Positions 15,066-20,741 of a stretch of 20,741 nt of DNA are shown piece by piece (the first letter of the stretch is position 1; each line of letters starts with the position of its first letter). The position numbers and the translations under genes are program-made. The DNA comes from Deltaproteobacteria bacterium (GTDB lineage Bacteria; Desulfobacterota; UBA8473). The stretch is from assembly GCA_030621455.1 (NCBI GenBank), contig JAUXHQ010000004.1, positions 1-20,741 of the forward strand, given 5' to 3'. Below the pieces are notes generated by a model, which worked only from the letters and a program-made list of their open reading frames with translations, did not search any database and was not told where the DNA came from.

Positions 15066-16070
15066 TCACTCATCGTCCTTATCAACATTTCTCTTCAGCT
15101 TCGTTAGTTCATTCACCAGGATTACATACGTCCACTTCCTTCCCGTCCTGGTCTTAAACCCGCGCTCGTTAAGAAGAGCTACCACGTCGTATTTCGAGGT
15201 TCCCTTCTTGATATGGCCCTGCAAAAACCTAAGCGCCTCTTCAAATTGGGCGCTGTATCTCTCTTTGACCGGGTGGGCTGACAGGGACACGTCCTTACTT
15301 TCCGCTCTGTCGTTTCTCTCAAGTTCATTAGTTTCCTCTCCCCACGTCGTCTTATTGTCTTCGTCCCTATCAGTTTCCTCCCCTTGTACATCCCTGTTGC
15401 GACGCCTCAATACGTTGGAGAGGCTTGAGTATGTCCATTTCTTTCCTGTCTTGGTCTTAACCCCGCGCTCATTGAGAACCTCGACTATCCTGTCTCTGGG
15501 GACATGCCTGTCCACATGATCACATATGATGTTCACAGCTTCTCCGAACTGGGCCTTGTATTTCTCTTTAACTGCGCGGACAGGTACGGCCAAGGCCATG
15601 TCCCATATCTCATTGCCGGTCCGGGGCGCATAAGACATATTCGTTTCTCTGGCCTTCCTCTCTTCCCATTTACCCAACATCTCTTTGTACACCAAACAAT
15701 TGCGGTCACACGATGCCTTGAAAGGATTGTTTTCACACCCGCAATCAAAAGCAGTATCAGACTCATAAACAGACTTGATCCGGGACCTTATATGCTCCTC
15801 TCTCCGCAAGCCAGGTCCGGAATACACGGAAGAAAGGATCTCAACATAGTATTCATTCATCCAGTCCCAGCATTCATCCTCCGACATTCTTATGCGCTTA
15901 AACCAACTGGCTATAAACCGAATCAGATCTTTTCTGGAAGGTGTACGTTCCCCTTCAGTGAACCTCTCAAGAGAGACCCCATTTGTGGCCAGTTCCTTGA
16001 TGCAGCAAAACAAACGGCTTTTGTTGTTTTCATCGAGGACTTGTTTCAGTGTATCCAGGTATATATTCAT
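15066..16070 (-). CDS. Cys-cluster protein with two recombinase-like repeats, function unknown
   Basis: A 334-residue protein I cannot name. Residues 1-105 are mostly helical. A cysteine cluster C110-x-C-x8-C-x3-C125 could bind zinc. Two repeats of about 62 residues follow (167-228 and 268-328), each beginning VKE(K/R)Y(K/S)AQF and ending in LNERG(V/F)KT(K/R)TG(K/R)KWTY. The latter motif resembles the DNA-binding recombinase domain of large serine recombinases. A charged linker (229-262) separates them. The repeats are also similar at DNA level, so the duplication may be fairly recent. No catalytic resolvase domain is present. DNA binding is inferred. The ATG at 16070 has no clear ribosome binding site. 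A broken excisionase-like gene upstream suggests a mobile-element remnant. Confidence 0.7.
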   Translation of the reverse strand: MNIYLDTLKQVLDENNKSRLFCCIKELATNGVSLERFTEGERTPSRKDLIRFIASWFKRIRMSEDECWDWMNEYYVEILSSVYSGPGLRREEHIRSRIKSVYESDTAFDCGCENNPFKASCDRNCLVYKEMLGKWEERKARETNMSYAPRTGNEIWDMALAVPVRAVKEKYKAQFGEAVNIICDHVDRHVPRDRIVEVLNERGVKTKTGKKWTYSSLSNVLRRRNRDVQGEETDRDEDNKTTWGEETNELERNDRAESKDVSLSAHPVKERYSAQFEEALRFLQGHIKKGTSKYDVVALLNERGFKTRTGRKWTYVILVNELTKLKRNVDKDDE

Positions 16071-16215
16071 CTTTTTTTATCTTTGACTATCCTTCCTTGG
16101 TCATGCCGCTCGTCAGCAGGATTTCTTCACAGACCTGGTCGATCTTTAACAATTCATCCCCATATAGACACTATCTCGCATGAGCCGAAACCAGTGATGG
16201 TTCCTCTGGCTTAAT

Positions 16216-16374
16216 TTACCCTTTTTGCCGGTCTATTTCCTTTTGGCGTCTTTTATCGTGGGCGTCACCACCTCGCACCCATTCGTCGACTTCCTGCTTG
16301 TTGAATTTCCAAAGCCGACCAATTTTATGCTCTGGCATTTACCTCTCACTAACCCACTTGTAACTGATAAGAAC
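16216..16374 (-). pseudogene. Broken excisionase-type HTH (MerR-like) gene
   Basis: One minus-strand frame reads VLISYKWVSER, then TAA (16339-16341), then MPEHKIGRLWKFNKQEVDEW and 20 more residues to a TAA at 16216. This matches the second half of the excisionase/HTH_17 DNA-binding fold (...VYKWISER-Q-MPxHKIGxLWKF...EVDEWV). The in-frame TAA stands where that family often has Gln, so a single C-to-T change of CAA would explain it. The first half of the HTH is missing or shifted after an in-frame TGA at 16375-16377. Internal reinitiation at the ATG after the stop (GAGAGG just upstream) could give a 40-residue fragment, but this would lack the recognition helix. A further protein-like open stretch, LLKIDQVCEEILLTSG, lies at about 16087-16170, perhaps from the same decayed element. 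Confidence 0.65.
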
Positions 16375-16539
16375 TCATTTTTTGACGGGGCGAGTATAGG
16401 AGAAATGGGGTTGTGTGTCAATAGAAAAGGACCTCAGGAGGAGAAGCCAGGGAAGGCTGACGGACGTCAATCTCAGACCTCATGATCTAAAACGGCATAC
16501 TGCCACATATGCATCTCGATCCGAACAGGAGCTTTTCCT

Positions 16540-16568
16540 TTGACAAGCCCTAAAATACATGTTATCTA
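16540..16568 (+). promoter_or_regulatory. Sigma-70-like promoter for the lipoprotein-coaBC operon
   Basis: TTGACA (16540-16545), a 17-base spacer and TATCTA (16563-16568) lie about 95 bases before the lipoprotein start at 16663. It is the only good promoter seen before the five co-directional genes that run to the window end. The stretch from 16375 to this promoter holds no gene. Confidence 0.5.
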
Positions 16569-16662
16569 TGGCTCATAGTTACCTATAGATATCAATTTGT
16601 TATGGATTGTTACTGCCTGACCATGGCAAAATATTTTCAAAACAAATTACATGGAGGACAAG

Positions 16663-17160
16663 ATGGATACAAAGGTGGTTAGACCCTTTTATCTGGGAAC
16701 GCATATCATGCTGGTTATTGCAATGATCATGGGCCTGGTTCTGTTCCCGAGTTGTGCACCTGCCCTAAGTGATGTGGATTCATCAGAGCAACTTGGTGAC
16801 GTTACAGGTTTCGACACGGGGCCGCTCCCGGTATATTTTGACTTCGATGACATATCAGTCCCTTCAGAACTTACGTTGGACAGGCAGGAGTCATTTGTTT
16901 ATGAAACCCCTGGGGTAAAGGCGGGAATTCTGGTTTTTAAAGGTCGAGTTGACGTTTCTTCGCTGGTATCTTTCTTCACAGAGAGTATGCCCAGACACAA
17001 TTGGACTTTTGCGAACAGTTTCAAATACAAAAGTTATATCTTGAACTTCTACAAGAAAGACAAGAGCTGCCTGATCAGCATATACGATAAGCTCTTTACT
17101 ACTGTAGTAGAAATCCGGGTTGGCCCGTTACACGGGGTTGTAGAAAAACCCAAAGAATAA
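16663..17160 (+). CDS. Putative lipoprotein of unknown function
   Basis: A 165-residue protein with a signal sequence and possible lipobox: hydrophobic residues 14-28 followed by FPSC with Cys at 31. The mature part begins with an acidic linker and then a domain of about 95 residues (VYFDFDDISVPSEL ... VVEIRVGPLHG) with alternating strands. It looks like a small secreted alpha/beta domain; I recall similar proteins as hypothetical lipoproteins but cannot name the family. An ATG at 16651 in frame is rejected because GGAGG lies after it and five bases before the ATG at 16663. It stands 40 bases upstream of coaBC, probably in the same transcript. Envelope location is inferred. Confidence 0.75.
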   Translation: MDTKVVRPFYLGTHIMLVIAMIMGLVLFPSCAPALSDVDSSEQLGDVTGFDTGPLPVYFDFDDISVPSELTLDRQESFVYETPGVKAGILVFKGRVDVSSLVSFFTESMPRHNWTFANSFKYKSYILNFYKKDKSCLISIYDKLFTTVVEIRVGPLHGVVEKPKE

Positions 17161-17200
17161 GGAACGGGCAGTCTTCTTTTAGAACACGGCGGAGGCCCCA

Positions 17201-18430
17201 GTGCTGACAAACAAGAAAGTTGTGCTGTGTGTTACGGGTGGAATAGCTGCTTATAAGTCTGCGGAACTGCTAAGAAACATTGTGAAACTCGAGGGCCTGT
17301 CTCGCGTTATAATGACGAAAAGCTCCCAGGAGTTCATAACCCCTTTAACCTTCCAAACCCTTTCCGGGAACAAGGTGGTGGCAGAATTATTCAGTCTACT
17401 TGAAGAGTCAAAAATAGGACATATTACAATAGCAGAATGGGCGGATATATTTGTGATCGCACCTGCAACCGCTAATATCATCGGAAAGATGGCTAACGGT
17501 ATAGCGGATGAATTCCTTTCAACAACGCTGATGGCAACCACTGCTCCCGTGTTGATTGCGCCTGCAATGAATACCAATATGTATGAGAACCCTGTAGTGC
17601 AGAGAAACATCAATGACCTTAAATCTCTTGGTTATCACTTTGTGGAACCTGCCTGTGGAGAACTCGCTTGTGGAAGAGGGGGAGCCGGCAGATTAGCCGA
17701 GATCAGCGAAATTATTGAAGAGATCAAATCCATTCTAACAAAAAAGGACCTTCTGGGGGAACAAATCCTGGTCACTGCCGGTCCTACCGCAGAATCCATT
17801 GATCCCATACGATTCATTACCAATCGATCCACAGGGAAGATGGGTTATGCAGTAGCTCAGGCTGCCAGGAGAAGAGGTGCTCAGGTTACTTTAATTAGCG
17901 GTCCGTCCACATTACCCGTACCCCTTGGCGTAAAGTTTCTCCCGGTAAGGACAGCATCAGAGATGAGAACCGCTGTCCTTGATAGCCTTGAACGTTCGAC
18001 TGTCGTCATTAAGGCTGCGGCTGTGGGCGATTATATGTTCAAGAACGCTCATTCGCAAAAGATAAAGAGAGAAAAGGGAAACCTTACCCTCGATCTTGAG
18101 TCGACCTCTGACATAGTGGCTGAGATAGGCAAGAGGAAGGGTAAGAGGATACTTGTAGGGTTTGCCGCGGAAACAAATGACCTGTTAAATAATGCGAAGA
18201 AAAAAATGTTAGATAAGAACCTTGACTTTATTGTGGCAAATAATGTGTGCATGGAAGGGGCGGGCTTTGAATGTGACACCAATATAGTACAGATACTGGA
18301 CCGGCAAGGCAATGCAGAAAGCCTGCCATTGATGAGCAAGGAGGACGTGGCAGAGAAGATCCTGGATAAGGTGGTTAATATCAAGGCCGGGAAAGAAGAA
18401 GGCCTCAATGAGAAAGTCTGGGAGATTTGA
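17201..18430 (+). CDS. coaBC: Bifunctional phosphopantothenoylcysteine decarboxylase/phosphopantothenate-cysteine ligase
   Basis: A 409-residue CoaBC (Dfp), which makes 4'-phosphopantetheine in coenzyme A synthesis. The N-terminal flavoprotein CoaC half (1-178) shows VTGGIAAYKSAELLR, the catalytic His in GHITIAEWAD (H74), PAMNTNMY (121-128) and the CGELACGRGGAGR loop with the proton-donor Cys (C157). The C-terminal CoaB half (about 186-400) shows VTAGPTAESIDPIRFITNRS, TGKMG and KAAAVGDY. The length matches the family. It starts with GTG, with GGAGG five bases upstream. Ten bases later comes the uracil-DNA glycosylase gene. CoA demand is high in a cell that runs acyl-CoA metabolism, but these are core genes. 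Confidence 0.97.
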   Translation: MLTNKKVVLCVTGGIAAYKSAELLRNIVKLEGLSRVIMTKSSQEFITPLTFQTLSGNKVVAELFSLLEESKIGHITIAEWADIFVIAPATANIIGKMANGIADEFLSTTLMATTAPVLIAPAMNTNMYENPVVQRNINDLKSLGYHFVEPACGELACGRGGAGRLAEISEIIEEIKSILTKKDLLGEQILVTAGPTAESIDPIRFITNRSTGKMGYAVAQAARRRGAQVTLISGPSTLPVPLGVKFLPVRTASEMRTAVLDSLERSTVVIKAAAVGDYMFKNAHSQKIKREKGNLTLDLESTSDIVAEIGKRKGKRILVGFAAETNDLLNNAKKKMLDKNLDFIVANNVCMEGAGFECDTNIVQILDRQGNAESLPLMSKEDVAEKILDKVVNIKAGKEEGLNEKVWEI

Positions 18431-18439
18431 TAATATAAA

Positions 18440-19174
18440 ATGACGAGCCAAAAGAGCCTGTTTCAGGATTTCAGTGAAATAGTATCGGACATCAGGGAAT
18501 ATTTAGACTACCAAAAGGATTTAGGTATGGAAGGTCTCCCGGCCTCACATGAGTTTACCGATTATCCCCATGAGTCATGGATACATAGCACTAATAGTTT
18601 GAGCACTCGGGGGTGTAAAGCAAATTCAGTGATACTGGAAACCATTAAAAAAGAACTGACGGACTGTAAGAGATGTAAATTACATCTAGAGAGGAGAAAT
18701 ATCGTCTTCGGAGCAGGTAACGAGGATGCCAAACTGATCTTTGTCGGGGAGGCCCCCGGTCGAGATGAAGATATACAGGGAGAGCCCTTTGTAGGGAGCG
18801 CCGGTCAGCTGCTGACAAAGATCATTAACGCAATAAACATGACGCGAAAAGACGTTTATATAGCCAATATTATTAAATGCCGTCCCCCGGGTAATCGAGA
18901 CCCTGAACCGGATGAAATAGCAGCGTGCGAACCATTTCTCGCCAGGCAGATCCAAGTGATAAGACCCGAGATTATATGTGCCCTCGGAGCATTTGCCGCG
19001 AAAACCCTGCTCAAAACAGACAGGAAGATATCGGAATTGCGGGGGAGATTCCATGACTATCAAGGGATTAAACTGATCCCTACCTATCACCCCGCTTTCT
19101 TATTGAGAAACCATCGTTTCAAACAGCCTGTTTGGGAAGATATGCAGATGATACAGAAGGAGTACCCTTATTAG
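18440..19174 (+). CDS. Family-4-type uracil-DNA glycosylase with [4Fe-4S] cluster
   Basis: A 244-residue UDG. The core has motif [10 protein letters not shown] (103-111), the cluster ligands C76 and C79 (CKRC), C147 ([10 protein letters not shown]) and C163, and motif B HPAFLL (217-222). This removes uracil from DNA after cytosine deamination. An N-terminal extension of about 65 residues includes a helical [17 protein letters not shown] segment seen in many bacterial family-4 proteins. The ATG at 18440 has only GGGAG about 16 bases upstream, a poor site; coupling to coaBC (stop nine bases before) probably helps. Confidence 0.93.
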   Translation: MTSQKSLFQDFSEIVSDIREYLDYQKDLGMEGLPASHEFTDYPHESWIHSTNSLSTRGCKANSVILETIKKELTDCKRCKLHLERRNIVFGAGNEDAKLIFVGEAPGRDEDIQGEPFVGSAGQLLTKIINAINMTRKDVYIANIIKCRPPGNRDPEPDEIAACEPFLARQIQVIRPEIICALGAFAAKTLLKTDRKISELRGRFHDYQGIKLIPTYHPAFLLRNHRFKQPVWEDMQMIQKEYPY

Positions 19175-19199
19175 AGTCATACGGTCTTGCAGGACACCC

Positions 19200-20504
19200 A
19201 TGATTTTTCAAAAACCCAGCCCAACCGCATTGTTAGCACTGGCTATTCTTGGTTTGTTGCCATTCTTGGCCCGTGCCGCCCCCTTTGGAAGGGCTCATGT
19301 AAATGTAGCCCATATAGATAGCATAATAAACCCGGTCGTTGCCGAGTTCATCAATGAGAGTATAGACAAGTCATCAGCGGACAATGCAGAGTGCTTGATA
19401 ATCCAGCTTGATACCCCTGGCGGTCTCGATCTGTCCATGCGTAAGATAGTCAAGGCTATACTGAATGCCGATATCCCCATCATTGTATATGTCGCTCCCA
19501 GCGGCGCGAGAGCGGCATCGGCGGGCGTAATGATAACCATGGCCGCTGATATCGCTGTTATGGCCCCCGGGACAAACATAGGAGCGGCTCATCCTGTGTC
19601 TATGGGCGGCAAGAAGATCGATAAAGCGATGGAAAAGAAGATTGTAAATGATGCGGTAGCATATATCAAAAGCATTGCGACAAAACGAGGTAAAAATGTT
19701 GAATGGGCCGAAGATGCAGTGAGGAATAGTGTGTCCATTACTGAGAAGGAGGCCTTGGAGTTGAAAGTTGTTGACCTCATAGCTCCTGACATAGAGACCC
19801 TCCTGGAAAAAATCGACGGCAGGGAGGTTAAGACCGCAAAGGGGACTATTACACTCCATACAAAAGACGCTAAACTCACATTCATTGACATGGGCACCCG
19901 ACAGAACATACTCAAAGTGCTGAGTAACCCCAACATCGCGTATGTCTTGATGATGTTGGGGATGTTGGGGGTGTATTTCGAGTTGGCCAATCCTGGTGCT
20001 ATATTTCCCGGTGTAATTGGAGGCATATGCCTTATTCTGGCCTTCTATTCCTTCCAGACCCTTCCCGTAAACTATGCAGGAATTCTCCTGATCTTGCTGG
20101 CCATAGTCCTCTTTATTCTGGAAGTGAAAGTGACGAGTTTTGGTCTCTTGACTATTGGAGGCATAACGTCTTTGTTTCTCGGTTCTCTGATGTTGTTCGA
20201 CTCTCCTGTCCCGTATTTGCGGGTGTCCTTGTCTGTGCTTATCCCCGTTGTTCTGGGGATTTCAGGCTTATTCATCCTCGTTGCCACCCTGGCGTTCAGG
20301 GCTTATCTGTCTAAGCCTTTGAGTGGAATGGAAGGACTAATTGGGGAGATTGGGGTTGCAAAGACGGAAATATCCGAGGATGGAAAGGTTTTTACACACG
20401 GAGAGTATTGGGATGCTTACAGCAAAGATACCATTCCAAAGGGAGAGAAGATTAAGGTTATAAAGGTGAACAAACTGCGGCTGGGGGTTGCAAAGCTGCA
20501 ATAA
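19200..20504 (+). CDS. NfeD family membrane-bound ClpP-class serine protease
   Basis: A 434-residue NfeD1b-type protein. After a signal sequence (about 10-26), the ClpP/SppA-like protease domain (about 33-215) has DTPGG (71-75) and the catalytic Ser in AASAGV (S107), with K147 or K148 as the likely general base in EKKIVNDA. Several transmembrane segments follow (about 245-370), then an OB-fold NfeD tail (about 375-430). The archaeal homologue cleaves the C-terminus of stomatin. Here an SPFH/slipin gene follows 70 bases later, the classic NfeD-stomatin pair in membrane quality control. The ATG at 19200 has a weak AGGA upstream. Confidence 0.94.
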   Translation: MIFQKPSPTALLALAILGLLPFLARAAPFGRAHVNVAHIDSIINPVVAEFINESIDKSSADNAECLIIQLDTPGGLDLSMRKIVKAILNADIPIIVYVAPSGARAASAGVMITMAADIAVMAPGTNIGAAHPVSMGGKKIDKAMEKKIVNDAVAYIKSIATKRGKNVEWAEDAVRNSVSITEKEALELKVVDLIAPDIETLLEKIDGREVKTAKGTITLHTKDAKLTFIDMGTRQNILKVLSNPNIAYVLMMLGMLGVYFELANPGAIFPGVIGGICLILAFYSFQTLPVNYAGILLILLAIVLFILEVKVTSFGLLTIGGITSLFLGSLMLFDSPVPYLRVSLSVLIPVVLGISGLFILVATLAFRAYLSKPLSGMEGLIGEIGVAKTEISEDGKVFTHGEYWDAYSKDTIPKGEKIKVIKVNKLRLGVAKLQ

Positions 20505-20517
20505 AACAGCGCTTCAT

Positions 20518-20534
20518 GCAACGCTTTGCGTTGC
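20518..20534. terminator. Small perfect hairpin between NfeD and SPFH genes
   Basis: GCAACGC-TTT-GCGTTGC is a perfect seven-base-pair stem with a three-base loop. It is followed by a short, interrupted T-run (ACTTTTAACTTT). It may reduce read-through from the NfeD gene or only shape the mRNA. The next gene has its own strong ribosome binding site. Confidence 0.4.
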
Positions 20535-20574
20535 CGACACTTTTAACTTTAACCATTTACAAAGGGAGGTTTCT

Positions 20575-20741
20575 ATGACTGGATGGGTTATTCTTGGCAT
20601 GTTTCTATTGGTCATCCTGGCCAGCGCTGTAAGGATATTGAACGAGTATGAACGAGGGGTTATCTTCCGTCTGGGGAGAATAATCGCTACAAAAGGCCCG
20701 GGCTTGATACTTTTGATCCCAATTATTGATAAGATGCAGAA
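20575..20741 (+). CDS. SPFH/stomatin (slipin) protein, 5' part only
   Basis: The window ends after 55 codons. The N-terminus has one membrane segment ([18 protein letters not shown]) followed directly by [14 protein letters not shown] and GPGLILLIP, the start of the SPFH/band-7 domain of slipins. GGGAGG lies six bases before the ATG. The NfeD neighbour supports a stomatin-type partner. The rest of the gene lies beyond the right edge. Confidence 0.9.
   Translation, partial: MTGWVILGMFLLVILASAVRILNEYERGVIFRLGRIIATKGPGLILLIPIIDKMQ

Noticed and set aside
15504..16214. Long plus-strand open frame opposite the Cys-cluster protein
   Set aside because: It is antisense to a better gene with clear repeats and motifs, its product has no recognisable domain, and its composition is unlikely.
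16225..16485. Plus-strand frame of 86 codons
   Set aside because: It lies antisense to the excisionase remnant, which has a clear family motif; no ribosome binding site was seen.
1..20741. CRISPR array, tRNA or rRNA genes
   Set aside because: No regularly spaced repeats and no convincing tRNA cloverleaf or rRNA sequence were seen by reading; a dedicated search was not possible here.

Overview
The window looks like a chromosomal segment of a strictly anaerobic, probably Gram-negative bacterium of moderate GC content. The evidence is a glycyl radical enzyme with its activase (both inactivated by oxygen), a four-subunit ferredoxin-dependent 2-oxoacid oxidoreductase, and bacterial housekeeping genes (coaBC, a family-4 uracil-DNA glycosylase, NfeD and an SPFH protein). 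A sulfate-reducing or syntrophic Desulfobacterota-type host is my best guess, but this is inference from gene style, not proof.

Layout. (1) 290-4117, minus strand: a three-gene unit of an Asp-box sialidase-like exported protein, a small polytopic membrane protein and an LTA-synthase/sulfatase-type membrane enzyme, behind a good sigma-70-like promoter at 4216-4244. (2) 4118-4926: mostly non-coding, with two copies of a hairpin-forming repeat and a possible small ORF remnant. (3) 4927-6938, plus strand: a MoxR-type AAA+ ATPase and a CoxE-like VWA protein. (4) 7163-7630, minus: a low-molecular-weight tyrosine-phosphatase-type protein with its own promoter. (5) 7776-14227, minus: glycyl radical enzyme, activating enzyme, then alpha, beta, gamma and delta (ferredoxin) subunits of a Vor/Kor-type oxidoreductase, probably one catabolic operon. 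(6) 14458-16374: a gene-poor stretch with a minus-strand promoter, a Cys-cluster protein with two recombinase-like repeats, and a broken excisionase-type HTH gene. (7) 16540 to the end, plus strand: a lipoprotein, coaBC, uracil-DNA glycosylase, NfeD and the start of an SPFH/slipin gene.

How the genes work together. The most interesting unit is the glycyl radical enzyme operon. The activase would install a radical on Gly782. The active-site Cys449 lies in a Cys-Met-Phe context rather than the Cys-x-Glu of dehydratases, C-N/C-S lyases and arylacetate decarboxylases, and there is no Cys-Cys pair as in pyruvate formate-lyase, so the reaction cannot be assigned. The co-directional oxidoreductase implies that a 2-oxoacid is oxidised to an acyl-CoA with reduction of ferredoxin in the same pathway.

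The second notable signal is a family of short composite palindromic repeats: full copies at 4514-4700 and 14263-14452, a decayed copy at 4303-4392, and a solo 41-bp unit at 8742-8782. The two full copies have imperfect 19-bp terminal inverted repeats and flanking direct repeats, so they look like small non-autonomous mobile elements. One lies in the leader of the glycyl radical enzyme gene, and the solo unit sits between the beta and gamma subunit genes of the same operon.
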